A program made the translations under genes and the position numbers. Shown here in pieces: positions 16,192 to 24,584 of a DNA stretch of 64,000 bases (positions are counted from its first letter, which is position 1; each line of letters opens with the position of its first letter). The DNA lies in NCBI RefSeq assembly GCF_049723905.1, contig NZ_JBJKFD010000001.1, forward strand, positions 3,286,001-3,350,000, written 5' to 3'. Origin of the DNA: G963665185 sp049723905. Lineage in GTDB: Bacteria > Desulfobacterota > Desulfovibrionia > Desulfovibrionales > Desulfovibrionaceae. The notes below the pieces were generated by a model. The model saw only the letters and a program-made list of their open reading frames with translations. It had not been told where the DNA came from and searched no databases.

Positions 16192-17298
16192 ATGCGCGCT
16201 GTACTTGAAAACGCACTGGATGTGGCAAGCCGGGGCGACCGGCTGGACAGGGACCAGGCTCGTGTTCTGTATGAACAGGCCGGACTGCACGAACTGGCCG
16301 GGCTGGCCCATGGTGCGCGCATGGCGCACCACCCGGACAACATGGTTACGTACGTGTGCGACCGCAACATCAACTATTCCAATGTCTGTTCTTGCGGCTG
16401 CAAGTTCTGCGCGTTTTTCCGCGCGCCCGGTGACGAACAGGGCTATGTGATGGAACACGACGAGCTGGGCCGCAAGATCGAGGAAACCATTGCCGTGGGC
16501 GGCACGCAAATTCTCATGCAGGGCGGTCACCATCCCGACCTTCCTTTGTTGTTCTACACGGACATGCTGGGCTACATCCGCACCACCTTTCCATCCATCC
16601 ATGTGCACGCCTTTTCCCCGCCCGAGATCGTCTATTTTTCCAATATCTGGGGCATGAGCGTGCGCGAGGTGCTGAAGGAATTCATTGCCGCGGGCCTGCA
16701 TTCCATCCCCGGTGGCGGTGCGGAAATCCTTGTGGACCGCGTACGCACGGCCGTGGCGCCCAACAAATGCAACACCGACGCCTGGCTGGGCGTGATGCGC
16801 GAGGCCCATCAGCTGGGGCTGCGCACCAGCGCGACCATGATGTTCGGCCATCTGGACACGCCCGAGGACCGCTTGGAACATCTTTTCCGGCTCCGGGAAT
16901 TGCAGGATGAGACCAGCGGTTTCACCGCCTTCATCCCCTGGACGTTCCAGCCTTCCAACACTGCGCTTTCGGACATCGAACCCGCCACCAGCGTGGAATA
17001 TCTGCGCTTGCTGGCCCTGTCCCGGCTGGTGCTGGACAACTTCGACAATGTGCAGGTTTCGTGGGTGACCATGGGGCCGAAAATCGCCCAGCTGGCCTTG
17101 TTCTACGGCGCCAACGACTTCGGCTCCACCATGCTGGAAGAAAACGTGGTGGCCGCGGCAGGCGTTTCCTTTCGCCTGAGCAGGGAAGAGATTGAATTCC
17201 TCGTGCGCGAGGCCGGATTCACCCCGCGCCAGCGGCGCATGGACTACAGCCTGGTGGAATCCACCGGCGCTGAAAGCAGCACGGGAGGTGCGGCATGA
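16192..17298 (+). CDS. mqnC: Dehypoxanthine futalosine cyclase MqnC
   Basis: Radical SAM enzyme cyclising dehypoxanthine futalosine to its spiro form, which MqnD then cleaves. The 368 residues contain the cluster motif CSCGCKFCAF near residue 66 and the paralogous signatures MQGGHHPDLP, IPGGGAEILV and SATMMFGHLD. It starts one base after the mqnE stop and overlaps mqnA by 4 bp (ATGA), so the operon is translationally coupled. It is homologous to MqnE; the GGHHPDLP segment distinguishes it. Confidence 0.95.
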   Translation: MRAVLENALDVASRGDRLDRDQARVLYEQAGLHELAGLAHGARMAHHPDNMVTYVCDRNINYSNVCSCGCKFCAFFRAPGDEQGYVMEHDELGRKIEETIAVGGTQILMQGGHHPDLPLLFYTDMLGYIRTTFPSIHVHAFSPPEIVYFSNIWGMSVREVLKEFIAAGLHSIPGGGAEILVDRVRTAVAPNKCNTDAWLGVMREAHQLGLRTSATMMFGHLDTPEDRLEHLFRLRELQDETSGFTAFIPWTFQPSNTALSDIEPATSVEYLRLLALSRLVLDNFDNVQVSWVTMGPKIAQLALFYGANDFGSTMLEENVVAAAGVSFRLSREEIEFLVREAGFTPRQRRMDYSLVESTGAESSTGGAA

Positions 17299-18149
17299 GC
17301 AGGAAAATGCACCTTGGAAAGATCGGCTACCTGAACGTATTGCCCATTTACAATCCCCTGGAAACCGGCGAGCTGGAACGTGCCGGGCGGCTGCCTGCCG
17401 GACTGCCCGAGTTCCAGGTCATGTCTGGTCCGCCTGCCGAACTCAACGAGGCCATGCGCCGGGGCGAGCTGGAAATAAGCTCCTGCTCGTGCATCGAGTA
17501 CGGGCGCAACCCGGACCGCTATCTGCTGGTTCCCGACCTTGCCATCGGCAGCTGCGGCCATGTGCAGAGCGTGCTGCTGCTCTCCCGTCACCCCGTTGCC
17601 ACCCTGAACAACCGCAATCTGCTGGTCAGTGCGCAGACCCACACCTCGGCCGCGCTGATGAAGCTTTTTCTCCATACCCGTCTGGGCGTGAAGCCCAACT
17701 ACACAGTAGGGTCCATCACCCAGCGGCTGGAAACGGGCGACCTGCCCGATGCCTTTTTGGCCATAGGCGACGAGGCGCTCCGCCTGCGCGACCATCCCGA
17801 GTATCCGCACCGCTGGGACCTGGGATCGGCCTGGCTGGACTGGACCGGCCTGCCGTTCATTTTCGGGGTATGGATCGTCAGCCGCGAGGCTGCTGAAAAA
17901 CGGACCGAGGCCTTGCGTGCAGCCTGTGACGCCCTGGTTGCGGCCAAGAATTATTCTGCCGAGCGCCCGGAAGAGGTCGCGGCCAAAGCCGCACAAAGCG
18001 GCTTTTTGGACGAGGCGGCCATGCGTTCGTATTTCAAGGGATTGGTCTTTGACCTGGGACCGACGGAACAGGAAGGGTTGCGGGTCTTTTACGACAAGCT
18101 CGTGGCCAGCGGACAGCTGGACAAAGCGCCCAAGCTTGAATTTTTCTGA
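17295..18149 (+). CDS. mqnA: Chorismate dehydratase MqnA
   Basis: MqnA removes water from chorismate to give 3-[(1-carboxyvinyl)oxy]benzoate, the entry step of the futalosine route. The 284 residues show the family opening KIGYLNVLPIYNPLE, the substrate-loop PPAELNEAMRRGELEISSCS and the later AIGDEALRLRD. It is the last gene of the tetR-mqnECA operon, overlapping mqnC by 4 bp, and is followed by a strong terminator at 18198-18236. Confidence 0.95.
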   Translation: MSRKMHLGKIGYLNVLPIYNPLETGELERAGRLPAGLPEFQVMSGPPAELNEAMRRGELEISSCSCIEYGRNPDRYLLVPDLAIGSCGHVQSVLLLSRHPVATLNNRNLLVSAQTHTSAALMKLFLHTRLGVKPNYTVGSITQRLETGDLPDAFLAIGDEALRLRDHPEYPHRWDLGSAWLDWTGLPFIFGVWIVSREAAEKRTEALRAACDALVAAKNYSAERPEEVAAKAAQSGFLDEAAMRSYFKGLVFDLGPTEQEGLRVFYDKLVASGQLDKAPKLEFF

Positions 18150-18197
18150 GACGTTTGGGCCAGCTCACAGCCTATACATTATATAAAAAAGCGAACG

Positions 18198-18236
18198 GCC
18201 CGATGCTCCATCAAATGGAGCACCGGGCTTTTTTTT
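18198..18236 (+). terminator. Terminator of the mqn operon
   Basis: GCCCGATGCTCCA and TGGAGCACCGGGC pair around TCAAA, followed by eight T. Confidence 0.9.
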
Positions 18237-18354
18237 ATTCTGCGGACGGGGGGTGCCCTCAACTTTGTATGGCCCCCGGAATCGGGATATTAACCTTATC
18301 TTTTGTGACACGATATGGCATTGTCGCAGAAAACCATGCGGGAGGCGGGCAAGC

Positions 18355-19824
18355 ATGTTCGGAAGAGCCAAGGAAGCTACGTTCACCAAGGAAGACGTCA
18401 TAATCGACGCGACGGGAAAACCTTCCTTCAAAAGGGACCTTCTCGACCGGGGGCAGTATCTCCAGAGTCTGACCCAGGTTCTGCAGGCCGCCAAGGGGCC
18501 TTTTGTGATGACCTTGGGCTCCCCCTGGGGAACGGGCAAAACAACCTTCGTCCGCATGTGGCAGGCTTATCTGGCGCATGAGGGGACGCCAAGCGTCCTC
18601 TTCAACGCTTGGGAGAACGACTATGTCGAGAACCCCATGCTGACCTTGGTAGCCGAAATGGCCGACCAACTGGGACAATTACAGAAAGGAAAATCCAAGC
18701 CACGCGCTGGCTATAAAAAAGTATGGAACGGCGCCAAAAAGGCCATGCCGAAATTGCTTTCTTTGGGCACGCGGTTGGCCCTAGGCGTTTCCATAGATGC
18801 GTTGAGCCTGTGCCAGGCGGGAGAGGACGTGTTGAAAGAGCTTTCAGGCGGCATGGAGCAACTGGTCGAATTTTGTTCCGGGGAAGTGCTCGCCCAACAG
18901 CAGACAACCAAAAATATTGTCAAAGAGTTCAAGATCGCATTGAAGGAGTTTGTAGCCAAGTATGGGCAGGGTAAGCCGTTGATCATCTTTGTCGATGAGC
19001 TGGACCGCTGCAAACCCACCTACGCCGTCGAACTGCTGGAATCGGTCAAGCATATCTTCGACGTGGATGGCCTTATCTTTGTATTGTTGTTGGACAGAAC
19101 GCAGCTTTCACATACGGTCAAAGCGGCTTATGGACGTGATTTGGATGCCGACAATTATTTGCGGAGATTTATTGATCTTGAATATGTTTTGCCGGAACCA
19201 AGCAAGAGAAACTATATAAATTACTTGGCTAAAAATGTGTACAGCTTTGAAGAATTTTCATTAACTCCACAAGATGAAAATTTTGATTATGGTGAATTAT
19301 TTGAAAAATATATCATTAAATTACATCTCCGGATAATTGAAAAAGTAATGCTTAAAATGACACTTGTTTTAAATATGCATCACTGTACCCCTGAAGCTGA
19401 TGATACTCCCATGCAATTTATAATAAAAGCCAGGTCTAATAATGAAGTAAAAAGTTTTTATCATTCTAATCAAGTTGTGAATCTTAAATGTGAAATACTA
19501 CAAGAAATTATGATGATAGTTGTTTTAAATAAAGTTGAAAATTCTGTTTACGACACCTATCTAGTTGAAAGTATTGATACTAAAAATGATAAATTGAGAC
19601 AGTTTTTTCAAGAAAATAAATTCGATTTTGCCGTTAAACTAAATGATTTAAAGGGTTTTATAAAAGCTGAACAAGGCTCCGATAGAAAATTAGTAAGCGG
19701 AAATAATGAAAACATGAGTATTGCCGTGCAATACTATAAAGAACTATTTGGAGAATACATAGTTGATAATGTCGCAAGATGTCTAACTCTTGCAGAGCCT
19801 TTCATCACTAAATCCGATCAGTAA
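18355..19824 (+). CDS. KAP-family P-loop NTPase with AT-rich C-terminal half
   Basis: A 489-residue KAP-type STAND-like NTPase. The Walker A is GSPWGTGKTT near residue 62 and the Walker B region is LIIFVDELDRCKPTYA near 215, the KAP hallmark. Helical hydrophobic segments between them (ALGVSIDALSL) may touch membrane. KAP NTPases occur in phage-defence and membrane-stress settings, but no defence partner is adjacent. The first ~280 codons are GC-rich like the genome; from about 19190 codon use turns strongly AT-rich with no frame break, and that part has no recognised domain. GGAGG precedes the ATG at 18355. A terminator follows. Confidence 0.8.
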   Translation: MFGRAKEATFTKEDVIIDATGKPSFKRDLLDRGQYLQSLTQVLQAAKGPFVMTLGSPWGTGKTTFVRMWQAYLAHEGTPSVLFNAWENDYVENPMLTLVAEMADQLGQLQKGKSKPRAGYKKVWNGAKKAMPKLLSLGTRLALGVSIDALSLCQAGEDVLKELSGGMEQLVEFCSGEVLAQQQTTKNIVKEFKIALKEFVAKYGQGKPLIIFVDELDRCKPTYAVELLESVKHIFDVDGLIFVLLLDRTQLSHTVKAAYGRDLDADNYLRRFIDLEYVLPEPSKRNYINYLAKNVYSFEEFSLTPQDENFDYGELFEKYIIKLHLRIIEKVMLKMTLVLNMHHCTPEADDTPMQFIIKARSNNEVKSFYHSNQVVNLKCEILQEIMMIVVLNKVENSVYDTYLVESIDTKNDKLRQFFQENKFDFAVKLNDLKGFIKAEQGSDRKLVSGNNENMSIAVQYYKELFGEYIVDNVARCLTLAEPFITKSDQ

Positions 19825-19861
19825 GTTTTACTCTTAGTAAAGACCTCTCTTACATATCTCT

Positions 19862-19911
19862 CCCCCTCGCGGTGCGCTTTTCCAAAACGCTACACCGCGA
19901 GGGGAATTTTT
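19862..19911 (+). terminator. Terminator downstream of the KAP NTPase
   Basis: CCCCTCGCGGTG and CACCGCGAGGGG pair around an 18-nt loop and are followed by AATTTTTG. It may also serve the convergent gene at 19977. Confidence 0.85.
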
Positions 19912-19976
19912 GTATGACAAAGGCCAAGAAAGGCTACCGACTCAGTGTTTCATCAAGAGAGGTATCGGGCCGCTTG

Positions 19977-20930
19977 TTATTTCCTGGCGTGTGTCCCATT
20001 ACCCAAAGCAAGCTTGGCCGCGGCCAGATCAAACAATGCGCAGCCCACGGACTTGAAAAAGACCGGGCCGCCGTTGGGCGTATCTGCCGGACGCGCACCG
20101 TGCAGGGCATCTTCCAGGGAGGTGACCGTCTGCCAGTCCACGCCTGCCTGGATGAAATCCCCGCCTTCGCTGCGCACGCCCTCCACTGTATCGGCATAGA
20201 GCCTGCAAGCTTTGGTCATGGCTGGCCCAACCTCGGCCATGGAGGGGGTGAACGCGCCCACGCCCGCAAGAAAGCAATGCGGATTGAGCAGGCCGGGATC
20301 GTCGGGCAGTACCGGGCTGGTGCTGGTCGTGGTCGTAACCACGATATCCATGTCCGGCAGAAGTCCGGGTAGGTCGGTTGTGCCCACGGCCTGGGCCTTC
20401 AGCCCCATGGTTGTCGCTTTTTGGGCCAGGCGGCCCGAAGATTCCAGACTGCGGGCCACAATGAAAATTTGTTTCGGCCGGTTGTCCACCGAGGCAAGCG
20501 CCTCAAGGTGTCCTTCGGCCTGTGCCCCGGCCCCGACCAGCAGAAAGGACGGATTCTCGGTTTGTTGCGGGGCCAGCACCTGCCAGGCCAGCAGGCTGAG
20601 GGCTGCCGTGCGCCGGGCCGTGAGCGTTCTGCCTTCCAGAATGCCCAGATTGGTGCCCGTGGCCGTATCCATGACGATCACCTGCCCCTGAATAGTCGGC
20701 AGGTTCTGGGACGGATTGTCCGGGTGCACCGTGACCAGCTTGGTCATGGTTACCTGCGGGTCGCCTCCCGGCATGACCAGCAGGGTGCCGCCTCCGGCAA
20801 GCGCGATGTGCTGGCGTTCCGGCGAGGTGACCAGCCCCTTGCGGTTGTCGCGAAGAACCTGGGCAATGGTTTGGGCCAGTTCTGGATAGGGCAGGCGGGC
20901 GGCAGTTTCAGCAGAGTTGAGGATTCGCAT
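19977..20930 (-). CDS. Ornithine cyclodeaminase / alanine dehydrogenase-like reductase
   Basis: A 317-residue member of the ornithine cyclodeaminase/mu-crystallin family, NAD(P)-dependent. The substrate region VTMTKLVTVHPDNPSQNLPTI (split as MTKLVTVHP and NLPTIQG), the arginine pair in LTARRTAALS near residue 108 and the nucleotide-binding GAGAQAEGH near 134 are present. Members include ornithine cyclodeaminase, alanine dehydrogenase and pyrroline-2-carboxylate reductase; residues seen do not decide between them. AGGAGG precedes the ATG at 20930. It is divergent from the Fe-S protein at 21101. Confidence 0.85.
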   Translation of the reverse strand: MRILNSAETAARLPYPELAQTIAQVLRDNRKGLVTSPERQHIALAGGGTLLVMPGGDPQVTMTKLVTVHPDNPSQNLPTIQGQVIVMDTATGTNLGILEGRTLTARRTAALSLLAWQVLAPQQTENPSFLLVGAGAQAEGHLEALASVDNRPKQIFIVARSLESSGRLAQKATTMGLKAQAVGTTDLPGLLPDMDIVVTTTTSTSPVLPDDPGLLNPHCFLAGVGAFTPSMAEVGPAMTKACRLYADTVEGVRSEGGDFIQAGVDWQTVTSLEDALHGARPADTPNGGPVFFKSVGCALFDLAAAKLALGNGTHARK

Positions 20931-21100
20931 GGGGGCCTCCTGTGAGGATGTACGAGGATGTTCTTGCACTGCGGATTCAGCCTATCCTTCACTCGCACCT
21001 CCTGCAACGTATGGCGGGCAGAAGAAATCTTGATCTGGGTCAAAGCATGAAAGCCCTGGAAAAGGCATGTTGGGTCAAGACGTACAAGGAGGAAAAAGGC

Positions 21101-21766
21101 ATGGATGCCAGGCCGACAACATATATTGTGAATGGTTGCCGAGGGGCTACGGACAGGGGATGCCCCCGCGCGCTCCCGGTGGAGGCGGATTGGCTGGAAC
21201 GGCTGGGAAAAGTTGTTGAAGACGCGGGCTGGCCGGAATTTTTGCTGCATGCACAAAAAGACGCTTCTCCGGCAGGGCCGAAAAAACATACCCATTTTCG
21301 GATTGCGGTTGCAGCCTGCCCCAACGGGTGTTCGCGCCCGCACATTGCCGACCTGGGGTTGATACGGGCCGTCCGACCAACCGTGAACCCCGACAGCTGC
21401 ATCGGCTGCGGGGTGTGCAGGCAGGTCTGCCCGGACGGGGCAATACGGATGAACAACAAGCTCCCGGTTATCGACCGGGAAGTGTGCCAGCGCTGCGGCC
21501 GATGCATCGCAGCCTGCCCGTCACACTCCCTGCTCCCCGAGCATGAGGGATGGCGGGTACTGGTCGGCGGGCACCTGGGCAGACATCCCCGCCTTGGGCT
21601 GGAGTTGCCGGGGGCGAGCTTCGGGACATACTCCGGGGACGAGGTGGAAAGTCTCCTGCACCGCATGGTGTGCCTGTATATGAGGCACTCCAACGGGAAG
21701 GGGCGTTTCGGAAACGTTCTCGAAGAAAGGGGCGGCGCCGAAGTATTGTTCCAGGGCGGTGAATGA
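21101..21766 (+). CDS. Small sulfite-reductase-like protein with two ferredoxin clusters
   Basis: A 221-residue cytoplasmic Fe-S protein. The N-terminal half holds CRGATDRGC and later ACPNGCSRPHIADLG, resembling the paired cysteine motifs of the siroheme/4Fe-4S site of sulfite and nitrite reductases. The second half is a 2x[4Fe-4S] ferredoxin: CIGCGVCRQVCP and CQRCGRCIAACP. Only one reductase half-repeat is present, as in AsrC-like or siroheme-type small proteins. AAGGAGG precedes the ATG at 21101. It is a single gene, so an electron-transfer or low-activity sulfite/nitrite reductase role is inferred. Its presence suits a sulfite-respiring cell. Confidence 0.75.
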   Translation: MDARPTTYIVNGCRGATDRGCPRALPVEADWLERLGKVVEDAGWPEFLLHAQKDASPAGPKKHTHFRIAVAACPNGCSRPHIADLGLIRAVRPTVNPDSCIGCGVCRQVCPDGAIRMNNKLPVIDREVCQRCGRCIAACPSHSLLPEHEGWRVLVGGHLGRHPRLGLELPGASFGTYSGDEVESLLHRMVCLYMRHSNGKGRFGNVLEERGGAEVLFQGGE

Positions 21767-21780
21767 TCCGCCCCGGCGCG

Positions 21781-22521
21781 TTACCCGTGCAGCTCTATAT
21801 AGTAGTGGTAGCCGTCGGTCAGCATGTGGGTCACGCGGTGTTCCACCGGGGTGCCCTTGATGTCGAAACATGTCCTATCCATGCGCAGAATGGGGGTGTG
21901 CGGCTCTATGGAAAGCCTTTTGGCATCCTCCACCGAGGCAGACATGGCGGAGATGCGTTCGTGCGCACTGGAAATGGTCACATTGAATTTTTGCTGAAAG
22001 AAGTCGTAAAGTGTGTTGGGGATCGATTCCAGCGGAACATTTTCGAGCCCCTGGAAAAGCTGCTGCGGTACGGTGATGTACTCGTTGAAAAGGGGACGGT
22101 GGTCCACAAGGCGGACGCGGCGCAGACGGACAACAGCTGCGCCCGGCTCGATGTTCAGGGCGTCGGCTTCTTCGTGCGTGGCTCCCTTGTGAACGCCGGA
22201 ACCGGAGCAAATGCGGATGTTCTTGGACGTGGGCAGGGTGCTGGCCCCGTCTTCACGCCGAATCTGAAAGAACTTGAACAATGCCTGGTCGGAATCCAGA
22301 ATAGATACGGCAGTGCCTTTTCCCTGGTATCGAGTCAGCCTGTGTTCACGAGTCAACTCGTCCAGGGCACGGCGAAGGGTGCCGTGGCTCACCTGATATT
22401 CTTTTGCCAAATCTGTTTCGCAAGGAAGAAAAGTCCCGGGCGCCCATTCGCCGTCTGCTATCCTCGAAAGGATGGACTCCTTCACCTGCTGGTACAATGG
22501 GGTGGATTTCAAGGCTCTCAT
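21781..22521 (-). CDS. GntR/HutC-family regulator of the sulfolactate locus
   Basis: A 246-residue GntR regulator of the HutC type: N-terminal winged helix (PLYQQVKESILSRIADGEW, then LAKEYQVSHGTLRRALDELT) and a C-terminal UTRA ligand domain with FNEYITVPQQLF and a final HRVTHMLTDGYHYYIELHG-type strand. The start is uncertain: ATG 22521 gives the usual length and an AGGAG lies 14 bases upstream; ATG 22548 is an alternative. It is divergent from suyAB-tctCAB. Two palindromes at 22881 and 22994, the latter inside the suyA promoter, are its likely operators, suggesting repression relieved by sulfolactate or a product. Confidence 0.87.
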   Translation of the reverse strand: MRALKSTPLYQQVKESILSRIADGEWAPGTFLPCETDLAKEYQVSHGTLRRALDELTREHRLTRYQGKGTAVSILDSDQALFKFFQIRREDGASTLPTSKNIRICSGSGVHKGATHEEADALNIEPGAAVVRLRRVRLVDHRPLFNEYITVPQQLFQGLENVPLESIPNTLYDFFQQKFNVTISSAHERISAMSASVEDAKRLSIEPHTPILRMDRTCFDIKGTPVEHRVTHMLTDGYHYYIELHG

Positions 22522-22880
22522 TTCTTTACTCAATTCTCCTAGAGTCATTCTACTATACATTAAAGTATGTAGTGGGGAAACAAGCCGAATCGTCGCACTG
22601 TTGCCTGGGTATCGGATAGTCTTCTGCCATTGGGTCGGTATGAAGGCCCTGGAAGCCATTTTCCTGCAATAGAGTGCGGATTCGCGCCGGTCTTGGACGG
22701 ACCGTCTGTATCGGGAATGTAATACTTTGCCGACGTTTCGCAATCGGCAATAGCCCAATTCCCTATATCAAATCAATAAGCACGGTGTCCGGACATGCCG
22801 TCCCCGGCGGAGGGTGCATCCACCGGAGGGAAACTCGGACGCTTTTACTGATTATCCCCCGGGTAATAATCACAAATGAC

Positions 22881-22894
22881 ATCTTATACAAGAT
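22881..22894. promoter_or_regulatory. Candidate GntR operator 1
   Basis: ATCTTATACAAGAT, an almost perfect palindrome matching the operator 113 bp downstream in its TCTTATA-n-AAGA frame. Confidence 0.6.
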
Positions 22895-22988
22895 ATAAAT
22901 GGTGTTTGTATTTTAGAAGGGCATCAGGCGAATAAAACCCTATTATTTCAAAAAACTAAAAAAGTTTGTGAAAAAAATTTTTTAAGCC

Positions 22989-23017
22989 TTGACGTCTTAT
23001 ATAAGACATAATACAAA
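22989..23017 (+). promoter_or_regulatory. suyA promoter with GntR operator 2 in the spacer
   Basis: TTGACG (22989) and TACAAA (23012) are 17 bp apart. The perfect palindrome GTCTTATATAAGAC (22994-23007) fills the spacer, so bound repressor would exclude RNA polymerase. AAGGAGG lies just before the suyA ATG. Confidence 0.65.
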
Positions 23018-23046
23018 AGACTCAACCACTCACTAAGGAGGATTAC

Positions 23047-23331
23047 ATGGAAATCCATTTTCTGGTGCACGAAGCAGGCGACGCGGTAGGCGTAGTCGTC
23101 GTGGAAGGCGTCAAAGCCGGTCAGAAGCTTAACGGTTGGGTCATGAAAGAAGACGAAACCGTCACGTTTGAAGTCCTCAACGACATCCCCATCGGTCACA
23201 AGATTGCTCTGAAGCCCCTGGCTGAAGGCGATACCGTTATTAAATACGGAACAGACATCGGACGCGTTGTTAAACCCATCAAACAGGGTGAACATCTGCA
23301 TGTCCATAATGTAAAGACGAAGAGGTGGTAG
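23047..23331 (+). CDS. suyA: (2R)-sulfolactate sulfo-lyase small subunit
   Basis: A 94-residue SAF-domain protein of the UxaA/altronate-dehydratase family. Its features DAVGVVVVEG, GWVMKEDETV, DIPIGHKIALKPL and the ending HVHNVKTKRW match SuyA, the small subunit of (2R)-sulfolactate sulfo-lyase, rather than sugar-acid dehydratases. The enzyme splits 3-sulfolactate to pyruvate and sulfite. A very strong AAGGAGG precedes the ATG. suyB begins three bases after its stop. The call rests on remembered family resemblance and on the transporter context. Confidence 0.82.
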   Translation: MEIHFLVHEAGDAVGVVVVEGVKAGQKLNGWVMKEDETVTFEVLNDIPIGHKIALKPLAEGDTVIKYGTDIGRVVKPIKQGEHLHVHNVKTKRW

Positions 23332-23333
23332 AG

Positions 23334-24497
23334 ATGAAAAGCACGAAAATTATGGGATACCGTCGTGAAAACGGCCGTGTCGGCATTCGTAACCATGTTG
23401 TAATCCTGCCCCTCGACGACCTTTCCAACGCTGCCTGTGAGGCCGTGGAAAACAACATCAAGGGCACCCTTGCTCTGCCTCACCACTACGGCCGCCTGCA
23501 GTTCGGCGAGGACCTGGAACTCCATTTCCGCACCCTCATCGGCACTGGCCGCAACCCCAACGTTGCCGCTGTAGTCGTTATTGGTATCGAGCCCGAATGG
23601 ACCAAGGTTGTTACCGACGGTATCGCCGAAACCGGCAAGCCCGTGTTCGGTTTCTCCATCGAACAGAATGGCGACCACAACACCATTTGTGCTGCTTCCC
23701 GCAAGGCCAAAGAACTGGTGCAGTGGGCTACTTCCCTGCAGCGCGAAGAATGCGACGTGAGCGAACTGCTGGTCTCCTGCAAATGCGGCGAGTCCGATAC
23801 AACGTCCGGCATTGCTTCCAACCCCACCGTTGGCAACGCCTATGACAAGCTGTACGCGATGGGTAACACCTTGATTTTTGGTGAAACATCTGAAATCACT
23901 GGTGGTGAACACCTCGTCGCAGATCGTTGCAGAACACCTGAAGTTCGCGAAGCTTTCATGAAGATGTGGAACGACTACAACGATTTCATCATCGAAAACA
24001 AAACCAACGACCTCTCCGATTCCCAGCCCACCAAGGGTAACATCCTGGGCGGCCTGACGACGATCGAAGAAAAGGCTCTGGGCAACATTCAGAAGATCGG
24101 CAAGAAGTGCCTGGTTGATGGATGCCTGCAGCCCGCCGAAGCCCCCACGGGCAAAGGCCTGTGGTTCATGGACTCCTCCTCTGCCGCCGCCGAAATGGTC
24201 ACCCTGTGTGGCGCTGGCGGAGCTGTTGTTCACTTCTTCCCCACCGGTCAGGGCAACATCATCGGTAACCCCATTGTTCCGGTTATCAAAATCAGCGCCA
24301 ACCCCCGCACCGTACGTACCATGAGCGAGCACATCGACCTCGACGTCTCCCCGGTTCTGCGTCGCGAGATGAACCTTGACGAAACCGGCGACGCTCTGCT
24401 CGATCTGATGGTCGACACCGCCAACGGTCGTTTTACCAGCACTGAAGCTCTCGGCCATCGCGAATTCGTTATGACGAAGCTGTACCGCAGCGCTTAA
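23334..24497 (+). CDS. suyB: (2R)-sulfolactate sulfo-lyase large subunit
   Basis: A 387-residue UxaA-family catalytic subunit. It opens GYRRENGRVGIRNHVVILP and contains CKCGESDTTSGIASNP, FGETSEITGGEHL and GLWFMDSSSAAAEMVTLCG, signatures I associate with SuyB; the conserved cysteines (CKCGESD, and others) suit an iron-dependent lyase. With SuyA it releases sulfite and pyruvate in the cytoplasm: sulfite as respiratory electron acceptor, pyruvate as carbon and electron source. Codon use is biased toward C-ending codons, hinting at high expression. A hairpin at 24529-24557 separates it from the TTT transporter genes. Confidence 0.85.
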   Translation: MKSTKIMGYRRENGRVGIRNHVVILPLDDLSNAACEAVENNIKGTLALPHHYGRLQFGEDLELHFRTLIGTGRNPNVAAVVVIGIEPEWTKVVTDGIAETGKPVFGFSIEQNGDHNTICAASRKAKELVQWATSLQREECDVSELLVSCKCGESDTTSGIASNPTVGNAYDKLYAMGNTLIFGETSEITGGEHLVADRCRTPEVREAFMKMWNDYNDFIIENKTNDLSDSQPTKGNILGGLTTIEEKALGNIQKIGKKCLVDGCLQPAEAPTGKGLWFMDSSSAAAEMVTLCGAGGAVVHFFPTGQGNIIGNPIVPVIKISANPRTVRTMSEHIDLDVSPVLRREMNLDETGDALLDLMVDTANGRFTSTEALGHREFVMTKLYRSA

Positions 24498-24528
24498 GCT
24501 GCTCCTCAGCGACAGCCTCGGAACACAT

Positions 24529-24557
24529 GCAACGGGTGGGACGGCCCCACCCGTTGC
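24529..24557 (+). other. Intercistronic hairpin between suyB and tctC
   Basis: GCAACGGGTGGG and CCCACCCGTTGC pair perfectly around ACGGC. There is no strong T-run (ATTCATT follows), so it is more likely an mRNA 3'-end stabiliser or partial terminator that keeps suyAB transcripts above those of the transporter. Confidence 0.65.
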
Positions 24558-24584
24558 ATTCATTACAGGATAGGAGAACATGGC

